This document shows, one piece after another, positions 41,018-50,476 of a DNA stretch of 64,000 nucleotides. Each line of letters starts with the position of its first letter. The first letter of the stretch is position 1. The stretch is taken from NCBI RefSeq assembly GCF_000428125.1, contig NZ_KE386627.1:124001-188000 (forward strand). Reading direction: 5' to 3'. Both the position numbers and the translations under genes were made by a program. Under the pieces are notes generated by a model that saw nothing but the letters and a program-made list of their open reading frames with translations, did not search any database and had not been told where the DNA came from. This DNA is from Bacteroides graminisolvens DSM 19988 = JCM 15093 (GTDB lineage Bacteria > Bacteroidota > Bacteroidia > Bacteroidales > Bacteroidaceae).

Positions 41018-41845
41018 ATGAGAAAGATATTATTTATTACATTTTTTATTTTGACATATCAAGTGTCGCATTCGCAAGGTTCGTTAGAGATTGATTCATT
41101 AACGAACAATGATTCAATTGTTAATGCTACATCAAAATTAGGGAGTCGAAATCTTGTTATCTCCAAATCTTTAGCTGATAGTGCGTATATTAGAAACGAT
41201 TTTACTACAGCGATTCAGATATATGAAATGATATTGAGGACAGGTGAGTCTGCAGATATATATTATAATCTAGGTAATAGTTATTATAAGATAGGAGATA
41301 TAGCTAAAGCTATTTTAAACTATGAACGAGCTTTGATTTTAAAGCCTGCTAATAAAGACATTAGATCTAACTTAGAAATAGCAAGAGCTAAGACGGTTGA
41401 TAAGGTAACAGATGTACCTGAGTTGTTTTTTATCACTTGGTTGAAGTCTATTACAAACTCAATGGGTATTCAGTCATGGGCAATTATTGCAATTTCCTTT
41501 TTTTTATTATTTATTGTATCAATATACATTTTCTTCTTTTCGACTAAGATTGTGGCTAGAAAAACCTTTTTTATTTTGGCCTTATTTTTCCTTGTATTTT
41601 GCGTTATAGCGAATATATCTGCTGCTTTTCAGAGAAGGGTTCGTTTGAATAGAATGAATGCAATAATTATCTCTCCAAGTGTAACAATTCGCAGTACCCC
41701 TAATGATAATGGCACAAGTTTGTTTATTCTCCATGAAGGCAGAAAAGTGTTTATTAAAGATGATTCGATGAAAGATTGGAAAGAAATTCAATTAGAAGAT
41801 GGTAATGTTGGTTGGGTGAAAAAAAATGACTTAGAAGTTATTTGA
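41018..41845 (+). CDS. batE: BatE, TPR and SH3-type protein
   Basis: A 275-residue protein: signal peptide, TPR repeats (DFTTAIQIYEMILRTGESADIYYNLGNSYYKIGDIAKAILNYERALILKP), two membrane helices (about 152-172 and 182-202), and a C-terminal bacterial SH3-like domain (SVTIRSTPNDNGTSLFILHEG, DWKEIQLEDGNVGWVKKNDLE). It ends the bat operon; the terminator hairpin is about 100 bases downstream. Confidence 0.92.
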   Translation: MRKILFITFFILTYQVSHSQGSLEIDSLTNNDSIVNATSKLGSRNLVISKSLADSAYIRNDFTTAIQIYEMILRTGESADIYYNLGNSYYKIGDIAKAILNYERALILKPANKDIRSNLEIARAKTVDKVTDVPELFFITWLKSITNSMGIQSWAIIAISFFLLFIVSIYIFFFSTKIVARKTFFILALFFLVFCVIANISAAFQRRVRLNRMNAIIISPSVTIRSTPNDNGTSLFILHEGRKVFIKDDSMKDWKEIQLEDGNVGWVKKNDLEVI

Positions 41846-41942
41846 TAGAACTTATTGAACGTTTATAATAAATTGAATGAAGCACAAAATTGTAGTTTGT
41901 TCTTTTTATATAAATTAACAAAGCAGCAATATTGATATTTTA

Positions 41943-41978
41943 AAAACAAATTATTTCAAATAATAATTTGTTTTTTCT
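41943..41978 (+). terminator. Terminator of the bat operon
   Basis: Perfect 13-base-pair stem (aaaacaaattatt at 41943-41955, aataatttgtttt at 41962-41974), six-base loop, then more T. Confidence 0.8.
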
Positions 41979-42036
41979 TTTTTATTTATTAAGTTTATAG
42001 CGTGATACATAGTATTAACCATAAATTTAATGAAAC

Positions 42037-42330
42037 ATGAGAACAATAACATTTAATGAACTCCGGAGGATTAAAGATTCGTTACCAAGTGGGAGTATGC
42101 ATAGAATTGCAGACGAGTTAGGTTTAAATGTAGATACTGTACGAAACTTCTTTGGTGGCCATCATTTTAAGGAAGGTAAGAGTGTAGGGATACATTTGGA
42201 ATCAGGACCAGATGGTGGGTTAGTGATGCTTGATGATACTATTGTACTAGACAAAGCTTTGAAAATTCTTGATGAGTTAAATATTAGTTTGCGTAAAGAT
42301 AATTTTGTTGAACAATCGGCTGATATATGA
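42037..42330 (+). CDS. Small DNA-binding-like protein, conserved in Bacteroidales
   Basis: A 97-residue protein whose N-terminal half (LRRIKDSLPSGSMHRIADELGLNVDTVRNFFGG) has the spacing of a helix-turn-helix; the remainder (GIHLESGPDGGLVMLDDTIVLDKALKILDEL) is a short beta hairpin and helix. I recall similar proteins annotated simply as DNA-binding proteins in Bacteroides; no target is known. It forms its own unit between the bat terminator and a second terminator at 42346. Confidence 0.75.
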   Translation: MRTITFNELRRIKDSLPSGSMHRIADELGLNVDTVRNFFGGHHFKEGKSVGIHLESGPDGGLVMLDDTIVLDKALKILDELNISLRKDNFVEQSADI

Positions 42331-42345
42331 GATTTAACTAATAAT

Positions 42346-42380
42346 GTCCTAATTGAATATTGCAATTAGGACTTTTATTT
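42346..42380 (+). terminator. Terminator after the small DNA-binding-like gene
   Basis: Perfect ten-base-pair stem gtcctaattg (42346-42355) and caattaggac (42363-42372) followed by ttttatttta. Confidence 0.8.
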
Positions 42381-42404
42381 TATACTATAATAAATTTAAG
42401 AATT

Positions 42405-43544
42405 ATGGAAGATAAACTTGTAACATTAGCTATTTTGACTTATACTAAGGCTCAAATACTAAAGAATGTCCTTGAAAATGAAGGTATTGAAACATATATT
42501 CACAATGTGAATCAGATTCAACCAGTTGTATCATCTGGAGTAAGGTTACGTATAAAAGAGAGTGACCTACCAAGAGCACTTAAAATTACTGAAAGTTCTA
42601 TATGGTTAGCAGAAGATATAGTGGGGGAGAATGAACTTAAAAAGATTGATACACCTCAAAAAGTGTTAATTCCTGTTGATTTCTCCAAATACTCAATAAA
42701 AGCATGCCAATTCGGTTTTGCTTGTGCAAAAGCCTTTAATTCTGAGGTTGTCCTATTGCATGTGTATTTTACTCCCATATATGCTTCTTCATTGCCATAT
42801 GGAGATATATTCACTTATCAATCACCTGATAATGATGTAAAGAATGCTCTTCATAAAGTAAATTCTGATTTAAATGTATTATCTGATGAAATTAAAAAAA
42901 GAATTAGTTTAGGTGATTTACCTGATGTTCAATTTAACTGTGTTTTAAGAGAAGGAATTCCTGAAGAAGAGATTATTAGATTTACCAAAGAAGAGAATCC
43001 TAAGTTGATTGTGATGGGTACACGAGGAAAAAATCAAAAGGATTTAGATTTGATTGGTAGTGTTACTGCAGAGGTTATTGAACGCAGCAAAACTACAGTA
43101 TTAGCTATTCCTGAAAATACTTCCTTGAATGATTTTTACAATGTTAATAAAATCGCCTTTTTGACAAATTTTGATCAAAGAGATCTTATTGCATTCGATG
43201 CGTTAGTAAATTCCTTTAAAGCTTTCAAATTTTCTATTTCTTTAATTCATTTATCGGAAGTTTCCGACACATGGAATGAAATTAAATTGGCAGGAATAAA
43301 GGAATATTTTAGAAATCAATATCCTGAATTAATTATTGAGTATAGTATTGTAAAACATGATGATATATTGGATAGCCTTGATAATTATATAAAAAATAAT
43401 GCAATAGACATTTTAACACTAACAACTTACAAAAGAAATATTTTTTCTCGTTTGTTTAATCCTGGAATAGCCCGAAAAATGATTTTTCATTCAGATACGC
43501 CTTTATTGGTAATCAACACTAGACGTAATTTTTCTAAACCTTGA
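42405..43544 (+). CDS. Universal stress protein with N-terminal DUF2007-like domain
   Basis: A 379-residue protein made of three parts. Residues about 5-65 (LAILTYTKAQILKNVLENEGIETYI, RLRIKESDLPRALKI) resemble the small DUF2007 signal-transducing domain. The first Usp domain (about 80-235) begins VLIPVDFSKYS and has the ATP-binding signature GTRG, nine residues, GS. The second Usp domain (about 245-375) lacks that signature. The ATG at 42405 is chosen because the longer frame from 42360 runs into the upstream terminator. It is convergent with the TPR gene across a 72-base palindrome. Confidence 0.85.
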   Translation: MEDKLVTLAILTYTKAQILKNVLENEGIETYIHNVNQIQPVVSSGVRLRIKESDLPRALKITESSIWLAEDIVGENELKKIDTPQKVLIPVDFSKYSIKACQFGFACAKAFNSEVVLLHVYFTPIYASSLPYGDIFTYQSPDNDVKNALHKVNSDLNVLSDEIKKRISLGDLPDVQFNCVLREGIPEEEIIRFTKEENPKLIVMGTRGKNQKDLDLIGSVTAEVIERSKTTVLAIPENTSLNDFYNVNKIAFLTNFDQRDLIAFDALVNSFKAFKFSISLIHLSEVSDTWNEIKLAGIKEYFRNQYPELIIEYSIVKHDDILDSLDNYIKNNAIDILTLTTYKRNIFSRLFNPGIARKMIFHSDTPLLVINTRRNFSKP

Positions 43545-43624
43545 ATTTAACAAGTCGTAATTAATATATAAATTGTTTATTTATATATATAATTGGTATT
43601 ATGTTTAATAATAATTTGGATTTC

Positions 43625-43696
43625 AACATATTAACATATAGAAAAAGCTGTCCCAATTAATTAATTGGGACAGCTTTTTCTATATGTTAATATGTT
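43625..43696. terminator. 72-base perfect palindrome acting as bidirectional terminator
   Basis: Every base of 43625-43660 pairs with 43661-43696, with no mismatch and no spacer. The core gaaaaagctgtcccaatt with its complement forms a classic terminator in both directions (A-run before, T-run after). It lies between the convergent usp and TPR genes, whose stops are 81 and 8 bases away. Confidence 0.9.
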
Positions 43697-43703
43697 ATTG
43701 ATA

Positions 43704-44921
43704 TTAATTATTCATTAATTTATCAATTTCTTCAAACTCTTTACCTAAATTGAGATTATAATAAATTCTGTATAAACCTTGAATCCACAAATCTTTTTGG
43801 TCTGGCTTTAAATCTCTAGCTTTTTCATAATATGGTCTAGCTTCTTCATAGAACTTTTTTATTTTAGCTTGTTCTTTAGAATACTTAGGATCATTAACGT
43901 CTGCTGTTGTTTTTGATGCATAATCCTGAGCTTGCAAACAGTAAATTAGTCCTAAGTTTGAATAGGCTTCTGCGTATTTAGGATCAATTTCAATTGTTTT
44001 TTTGTAGAACTGAATTGCCTTATCATAATCCTTCATATTATGATATAAATATCCCTTAACATATAAATAAAATGTGTTATTAGGATCTTTATTCAACATA
44101 TCATCAGCAAACTGCATTGCTTCTCCATACTTATTTGTATTGCTATAATAGTCAATTAGATGACCAAAAAAGAATGCATGTTGAGGATATTTTTGTATTC
44201 CCTCTTTCAATGTTTCAACCCATTTAGCTGTGTCCGCCTGAGCTTTATATGCTGTGGCCATAAACTCCAAGGCGTATTTACCGACTTCCTTATCATTTTT
44301 AGCAAATGGAGCATATTTTAGTACAGCTGGATAATTTTCCATTTTAGCAGCAGCAAGTGATGCATAATAGGCTACTTGAGGAAGAACAGTATCTTTTTCT
44401 ACAAAATTTTCTTTTTCAAAAATAGGATGTGCAGAAGCATCAACATAGGCAGCAAAGAAAGACAAAGCTTCTTTGTTTTTATCTAAATTAAAATATTGTA
44501 TACCACCGTTGATAAGATTAGAACGTTCTGCAATCATAGTTGCAGCATTGGCCTTTCTATATTTATTTTTAACCTTACCTTTTTCATTAGGAGTTTGAGC
44601 TAATTCATCACATTTTAAAAAATAGTTATACATATTTAAAACGCTATTATATACCTTTAGAGTATCATATGGCTTTTTTAAATATGCATTTTCCATCTCT
44701 TTTTCATTTATTCTTTTTTGAATAAACCCAGCTACATCCCATGTTTCGGGATTATCTTTGGTCTCGGGATTTGTTAAGGCTTCATTTATTAATTGTTCAG
44801 CCTTACTAAAATCAGGTTTTACTTCATTAGCAATTTTCTTTGCTTCTTTTACATTTTTCTCTTGTGCAAAAGCAAAACTAGCTATAATAAGTAAAATCAT
44901 TGAAAATAATACTCTTTTCAT
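43704..44921 (-). CDS. Exported TPR protein downstream of gyrA
   Basis: A 405-residue protein with a signal peptide (cleavage near AFAQE) and TPR repeats, clearest at about residues 245-330 (FGHLIDYYSNTNKYGEAMQFADDMLNKDPNNTFYLYVKGYLYHNMKDYDKAIQFYKKTIEIDPKYAEAYSNLGLIY). It is a soluble periplasmic or outer-membrane-associated scaffold of unknown partner. It follows gyrA on the same strand after 40 bases and may be cotranscribed with it. Confidence 0.85.
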   Translation of the reverse strand: MKRVLFSMILLIIASFAFAQEKNVKEAKKIANEVKPDFSKAEQLINEALTNPETKDNPETWDVAGFIQKRINEKEMENAYLKKPYDTLKVYNSVLNMYNYFLKCDELAQTPNEKGKVKNKYRKANAATMIAERSNLINGGIQYFNLDKNKEALSFFAAYVDASAHPIFEKENFVEKDTVLPQVAYYASLAAAKMENYPAVLKYAPFAKNDKEVGKYALEFMATAYKAQADTAKWVETLKEGIQKYPQHAFFFGHLIDYYSNTNKYGEAMQFADDMLNKDPNNTFYLYVKGYLYHNMKDYDKAIQFYKKTIEIDPKYAEAYSNLGLIYCLQAQDYASKTTADVNDPKYSKEQAKIKKFYEEARPYYEKARDLKPDQKDLWIQGLYRIYYNLNLGKEFEEIDKLMNN

Positions 44922-44961
44922 GATGTTTTTAATTAAATGTTAATATTATGTCTATTCAATA

Positions 44962-47496
44962 TTACTTCTCTTGGTGTTCATTAAATTCTTCGGCACTACT
45001 TTCAATAGCATTGTTAGCAGTCTCCACTTCTTCCTCTAATAAATCCTCATTTTCAGACGTCACTTTACAAACAGAGCCTATTTGATCGTTGCGTTTTTCA
45101 AGATTAATTAGTCTTACTCCTTGGGTAGCGCGTCCCATAATACGAACATCAGCTACTTTTAAACGAATAGTAATACCAGATTTATTAATGATCATCAAAT
45201 CATTATCGTCAGTTACAGACTTTATGGTGACAAGTTTACCCGTTTTTTCTGTTATATTCATGGTTTTAACACCTTTTCCACCGCGATTGGTCTTACGATA
45301 GTCCTCTATATCAGAGCGTTTTCCATAACCTTGTTCAGAAACGACCATAATAGATTCTGCTTCGGAATCTTTAATACATATCATTCCAACTACTTCGTCT
45401 TCGCCATCCTCATCAAGGGACATTCCACGTACTCCAGTCGCAGTACGTCCCATAACACGAACCGTGTTCTCATTGAAACGAATTGCCCGACCATTTTTGT
45501 TGGCAATAATAATTTCATTATCACCGTTGGTCATACGTACTTCAATGACACGATCATCTTCACGAATTGTGATTGCATTAACGCCATTTTGACGTGGTCT
45601 GGAATATTGTTCTAATAAAGTCTTCTTGATGACGCCATTTTTGGTACAGAAGAGCACATAATGGTTGTTAATATAATCTTGATCTGATAAGTCTTTTACA
45701 CGAAGATATGCATTAACAGCATCATCTGAATCTATATTTAATAGATTTTGAATTGCTCTTCCTTTCGAATTTTTAGAACCTTCGGGTATTTCATACACCT
45801 TTAACCAATAACATTTACCTTTTTGAGTAAAGAACATCATTGTGTTGTGCATAGTTGCCGGATATATATGTTCTACGAAATCTTCATCACGAGTTTCTGA
45901 ACCTTTTGAACCTACCCCACCTCTATTTTGAGCACGGAATTCTGTTAATGGAGTCCTCTTGATGTAACCCAAATGTGAAATCGTGATAATCATTTCATCA
46001 TCCGAATAAAAATCTTCTGGATTAAATTCTTCAGAAGAGTATACTATTTCAGAGCGACGAATGTCTCCGTATTTATTTTTAACTTCAATTAACTCATCTT
46101 TAATTACTTGCCGGCAAATTTCATCATTTGAGAGAATTTCTTCGAAATAAGCGATTTGCTTCATCACTTCTGCATATTCAGCATGGAGCTGATCTTGCAA
46201 CAAGCCTGTTAATTGTCGTAGACGCATTTCAACAATTGCACGAGCTTGTATCTCGCTTAATTCAAATCTAGATATTAAGTTTGCAATTGCATCGTTAGGC
46301 GTTTTTGCTGCTCTGATAATACGAATTACTTCATCAATATTATCTGATGCAATAATAAGACCTTCTAAAATGTGAGCTCTTTCTTTTGCTTTCTTGAGAT
46401 CAAATTGTGTACGGCGAATAACGACATCATGTCTATGCTCAACAAAGTTAGAAATTAAGTCGTACAAATTCAACGTCTTTGGACGACCATTTACAAGTGC
46501 TACATTGTTAACTCCAAAAGAAGTTTGCAATGCTGTCATTTTGTAAAGCTTATTTAGAACGACACTAGCATTGGCATCTCGTTTAATATCAATAACAATA
46601 CGCATGCCGTCACGATCTGACTCATCATTTGCATTTGAAATACCTTCTATTTTCTTTTCGTTAACAAGATCAGCAATATTTTTAATCAGTTCTGCTTTGT
46701 TTACGTTATATGGTATTTCAGTTATAACTATTTTGTCGTGGTTTTGTCCTGATTCGATTTCTGCTTTTGCACGCATTATTACACGACCTCGTCCAGTTAA
46801 ATAAGATTCGCGTACTCCACTAATTCCATATATAAATCCTCCAGTGGGGAAATCCGGAGCCTTTACATATTCCATCAATTCTTCAACAGTGATTTGCTTG
46901 TTATTTAAATAAGCAACGCACGCTTCAATAACTTCAGATAGATTGTGAGGAGGCATATTAGTAGCCATACCCACAGCAATACCTGAAGCACCATTTACAA
47001 GAAGATTAGGAATGCGTGTCGGCATTACCTTAGGTTCAACAAGTGTATTATCAAAGTTAGGATCAAAATCTACAGTCTCTTTATAAAGATCTTGCATCAT
47101 TTCTTCACCCAATTTGTTTAAGCGTGCTTCTGTATAACGCATCGCTGCCGGACTATCACCGTCAACAGAACCAAAGTTACCTTGACCATCTACTAAAGGA
47201 TAACGCATCGCCCACTCTTGTGCCATTCGCACCATGGCAAGATATACAGAAGAATCACCATGAGGGTGGTACTTACCGAGTACTTCACCCACTATTCTTG
47301 CCGATTTTTTATAAGGTTTGTCTGAAGTATTGCCTAGTTCCATCATTCCATATAGAATTCTGCGATGAACCGGTTTAAATCCATCTCTAACATCAGGAAG
47401 AGCTCTCGATACGATAACAGACATAGAATAATCTATGTATGACGATTTCATTTCTTCTTCAATGTTAATCTTTATAATTCTGTCTTGTTCAAGCAT
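44962..47496 (-). CDS. gyrA: DNA gyrase subunit A
   Basis: An 844-residue type II topoisomerase subunit that breaks and rejoins DNA during negative supercoiling. The catalytic tyrosine is Tyr121 in AMRYTEARL. The quinolone-determining region reads [17 protein letters not shown]: Ser82 (the usual resistance position) is retained, while the E. coli Asp87 position is Leu86. The C-terminal wheel domain contains a GyrA-box-like [11 protein letters not shown] and an acidic tail. A minus-strand -7 element (TACTTTTG) lies at 47569-47576, 73 bases before the start codon. Confidence 0.96.
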   Translation of the reverse strand: MLEQDRIIKINIEEEMKSSYIDYSMSVIVSRALPDVRDGFKPVHRRILYGMMELGNTSDKPYKKSARIVGEVLGKYHPHGDSSVYLAMVRMAQEWAMRYPLVDGQGNFGSVDGDSPAAMRYTEARLNKLGEEMMQDLYKETVDFDPNFDNTLVEPKVMPTRIPNLLVNGASGIAVGMATNMPPHNLSEVIEACVAYLNNKQITVEELMEYVKAPDFPTGGFIYGISGVRESYLTGRGRVIMRAKAEIESGQNHDKIVITEIPYNVNKAELIKNIADLVNEKKIEGISNANDESDRDGMRIVIDIKRDANASVVLNKLYKMTALQTSFGVNNVALVNGRPKTLNLYDLISNFVEHRHDVVIRRTQFDLKKAKERAHILEGLIIASDNIDEVIRIIRAAKTPNDAIANLISRFELSEIQARAIVEMRLRQLTGLLQDQLHAEYAEVMKQIAYFEEILSNDEICRQVIKDELIEVKNKYGDIRRSEIVYSSEEFNPEDFYSDDEMIITISHLGYIKRTPLTEFRAQNRGGVGSKGSETRDEDFVEHIYPATMHNTMMFFTQKGKCYWLKVYEIPEGSKNSKGRAIQNLLNIDSDDAVNAYLRVKDLSDQDYINNHYVLFCTKNGVIKKTLLEQYSRPRQNGVNAITIREDDRVIEVRMTNGDNEIIIANKNGRAIRFNENTVRVMGRTATGVRGMSLDEDGEDEVVGMICIKDSEAESIMVVSEQGYGKRSDIEDYRKTNRGGKGVKTMNITEKTGKLVTIKSVTDDNDLMIINKSGITIRLKVADVRIMGRATQGVRLINLEKRNDQIGSVCKVTSENEDLLEEEVETANNAIESSAEEFNEHQEK

Positions 47497-47835
47497 TTAA
47501 AAAGATTATTAATTATACATTCGTGGCTTATGAAAAACCACGCTAAAGTACTACATTTTCACGATATACAAAAGTATTCAGCTAAAAACTTTATTGTCTG
47601 TATTCCCTTGTTGTTAATGAATGTCGTGAGATTATTTATAACATACCATATTAATTTGAAAAAAACAATAATATTAATGCCTTTTTACGTGTTATTGATG
47701 AAATTAATCTCTAGTTTTAAGGACTATTTTAATCAAAACTGGCATGACATTTGTTGATAGATAAATAAGGAATGAGATATAAAACGGGCTTAAATAGAAT
47801 TTTTCTACATTTGCCATTAATAACCTTTATAAAAT
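47497..47835. other. Divergent intergenic region between gyrA and clpC
   Basis: These 339 bases hold the -7 elements of gyrA (minus strand, 47569-47576) and clpC (plus strand, 47806-47813). A 90-codon open frame (47485-47757) crosses the gyrA start and has no recognisable family, so no gene is called. Confidence 0.6.
47806..47813 (+). promoter_or_regulatory. -7 element of clpC
   Basis: TACATTTG is a full match to TAnnTTTG, 23 bases before the ATG at 47836. No TTTG is seen at the expected -33 distance. Confidence 0.45.
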
Positions 47836-50370
47836 ATGAAGATGAATAATCAGTTTTCGCAAAAAGTCTCTGAAGTCATTATATATAGCAAGGAAGAAGC
47901 CAATCGCCTCAAAAATGGCTATATAGGACCTGAGCATTTACTTCTAGGATTAATTCGGGATGGTGAAAGCAGAGCTATTGAGGTATTAAATACACTCCAT
48001 ATAGATCTTAATGATCTAAAAAAACGCATTGAGTCAATTTTGAAATTTCATCAAGATGATATGTTATTACCTGACGCTGATATTCCGTTATCTAATGACA
48101 CAGCTCGAATTCTGAAACTTGGAATCTTAGAAGCGCATCTTTACAGAAGCAATGTTGCAGATACGGAACATTTGATATTAGCAATTTTAAAGGATCGTAA
48201 TAACACAGCTGCTACTATTCTTGGTGAAAATAGTATTGATTACAAAGCCTTTTTGGAACATATGTCATACTTACCTGACGTTAATGCAAGCTCAAGTTTC
48301 TCGGAAGACGATGAGGAAGAAGATGATATGGAAGACTCCCGAGCGAGTAGCAGTTCAGGAAGTATAGAACACCACCAAACCCAGGCAGTTCGTAAACCTT
48401 CAAATGATACACCAGCACTTGATAATTTTGGGGTTGACATGACAAAGGCTGCTCAAGAAGGTAGGTTAGATCCTGTTGTTGGACGTGAAAAAGAAATTGA
48501 ACGTTTGGCACAAATTCTTAGTCGTAGGAAAAAGAATAATCCAGTTTTAATTGGAGAGCCTGGAGTTGGTAAGTCGGCTATAGTTGAGGGACTTGCGCTC
48601 AGGATAATCCAAAAAAAAGTATCTCGTATATTATTTGATAAACGAGTAGTAGCTTTAGATATGACATCGATTGTTGCCGGTACAAAATATCGTGGGCAAT
48701 TTGAAGAACGAATTCGTACTATATTGTTAGAATTACAGAATAATCCTAATGTAATTGTCTTTATTGATGAAATTCATACTATAGTTGGTGCAGGATCAGC
48801 TGCAGGCTCTATGGACGCAGCAAATATGCTTAAACCCGCTTTGGCTCGCGGTGAAATACAATGCATTGGTGCTACAACTCTTGATGAATACCGTAAGAAT
48901 ATAGAAAAAGATGGAGCTCTTGAACGTCGCTTCCAGAAAGTGTTGGTAGAACCAACTACGCCTGATGAAACGATTCAGATATTACGTAATATAAAAGAAA
49001 AATATGAAGACCATCATAATGTTAATTATACAGAAGCTGCATTGCTGGCGTGTGTTAAGTTAACAGATAGATATATTACTGATAGAAATTTCCCAGACAA
49101 AGCAATTGATGTGCTAGATGAATCAGGATCCAGAATTCACTTGACCAATATTACGGTACCTAAAGAAATAGAAGACCAAGAGAAGCTGATTGAAGAAACA
49201 AAACAACAGAAAACCGAAGCTGTTAAGTTGCAAAATTATGAATTGGCAGCTAGTTTCAGAGATAAAGAAAAGATGTTTTCAGAACAACTAGAACAGATGA
49301 AAAAAGATTGGGAAGCAACCCTTAAAGACAATAGACAAACTGTTGATGAGGAAGATATAGCGAATGTTGTTTCTATGATGTCTGGTGTGCCTGTACAGCG
49401 AATGGCGCAGGCTGAAGGAGTAAAATTGGTTAATATGAAGACTGATCTTAAATCCAAAGTTGTTGCTCAAGATGCCGCTATAGATAAATTGGTAAAAGCA
49501 ATTTTACGCAGTCGCGTTGGGCTTAAAGATCCCAATAAACCTATTGGTGTATTTATGTTCTTAGGTCCTACTGGGGTTGGTAAAACACATTTAGCCAAAG
49601 AATTGGCTAAATATATGTTTGGCACTTCAGAAGCATTAATTCGTATTGATATGAGTGAGTTCATGGAAAAATTTACGGTGTCCAGATTGGTTGGAGCTCC
49701 TCCAGGGTACGTTGGATATGAAGAAGGTGGACAGTTAACAGAAAAAGTTCGCCGGAAGCCATATTCTATTGTATTACTCGATGAAATAGAAAAAGCTCAT
49801 GCTGACGTCTTTAATCTCTTGCTGCAAGTTATGGATGAAGGACGGCTAACTGACAGTTATGGCAGAATGGTTGATTTTAAAAATACAGTTATAATTATGA
49901 CTTCAAATATTGGAACTCGTCAATTGAAAGATTTTGGTAGAGGGGTTGGTTTCGCTACCCAAAGCCGTTTGGATGATAAAGAATTTTCAAGAAGTGTTAT
50001 TCAGAAGGCTCTAAATAAATTTTTTGCTCCTGAGTTTTTGAATCGAGTTGATGAATTAGTAACGTTTGATCAATTATCCTTGGACGCTATAATCCAAATC
50101 GTAGACATAGAGCTTAAAGGTCTGTGTCAAAGGGTTCAAAATATTGGATATTCTCTAGCGATTGATGAAGAAGCCAAGAAGTTTATAGCGACAAAAGGTT
50201 ATGATATTCAATATGGTGCACGTCCACTTAAACGTGCAATTCAAACTTTATTGGAAGATCCTTTGTCTGAAATGATTATTACTTCTGATTTACAAGAAGG
50301 CGACATCATAAAAGTAACCTTTAATTCGGAGATGAATTCTTTAGATATTACGAGACAAGGTAATCAATAA
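47836..50370 (+). CDS. clpC: ClpC-type ATP-dependent protease ATPase subunit
   Basis: An 844-residue Hsp100 unfoldase that feeds ClpP. Two Clp N repeats (residues about 5-145) are followed by an acidic linker ([13 protein letters not shown]), the first AAA domain ([26 protein letters not shown]), a UVR motif in the middle domain ([15 protein letters not shown], which marks ClpC rather than ClpB), and the second AAA domain ([29 protein letters not shown]). The ATG at 47836 or at 47842 could be the start. It is followed by a terminator and then htpG, a stress-protein cluster. Confidence 0.94.
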   Translation: MKMNNQFSQKVSEVIIYSKEEANRLKNGYIGPEHLLLGLIRDGESRAIEVLNTLHIDLNDLKKRIESILKFHQDDMLLPDADIPLSNDTARILKLGILEAHLYRSNVADTEHLILAILKDRNNTAATILGENSIDYKAFLEHMSYLPDVNASSSFSEDDEEEDDMEDSRASSSSGSIEHHQTQAVRKPSNDTPALDNFGVDMTKAAQEGRLDPVVGREKEIERLAQILSRRKKNNPVLIGEPGVGKSAIVEGLALRIIQKKVSRILFDKRVVALDMTSIVAGTKYRGQFEERIRTILLELQNNPNVIVFIDEIHTIVGAGSAAGSMDAANMLKPALARGEIQCIGATTLDEYRKNIEKDGALERRFQKVLVEPTTPDETIQILRNIKEKYEDHHNVNYTEAALLACVKLTDRYITDRNFPDKAIDVLDESGSRIHLTNITVPKEIEDQEKLIEETKQQKTEAVKLQNYELAASFRDKEKMFSEQLEQMKKDWEATLKDNRQTVDEEDIANVVSMMSGVPVQRMAQAEGVKLVNMKTDLKSKVVAQDAAIDKLVKAILRSRVGLKDPNKPIGVFMFLGPTGVGKTHLAKELAKYMFGTSEALIRIDMSEFMEKFTVSRLVGAPPGYVGYEEGGQLTEKVRRKPYSIVLLDEIEKAHADVFNLLLQVMDEGRLTDSYGRMVDFKNTVIIMTSNIGTRQLKDFGRGVGFATQSRLDDKEFSRSVIQKALNKFFAPEFLNRVDELVTFDQLSLDAIIQIVDIELKGLCQRVQNIGYSLAIDEEAKKFIATKGYDIQYGARPLKRAIQTLLEDPLSEMIITSDLQEGDIIKVTFNSEMNSLDITRQGNQ

Positions 50371-50390
50371 ACTAAATAATCAACCGTCAA

Positions 50391-50422
50391 AATGTCAGGC
50401 AATGTTGCCTGGCATTTTTTTT
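50391..50422 (+). terminator. Terminator of clpC
   Basis: Stem atgtcaggca with tgcctggcat (one wobble), then eight T; it begins about 20 bases after the clpC stop. Confidence 0.8.
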
Positions 50423-50476
50423 GTGATTGTTTTTAAAACTACTGTTATTATTGATAATTAAAAAATATAAGTTATT

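Noticed and set aside
47485..47757. Open frame of 90 codons on the plus strand between gyrA and clpC
   Set aside because: It starts inside the gyrA 5' end, runs through the gyrA promoter, and its hydrophobic translation resembles no family; kept only as a note in the intergenic entry.
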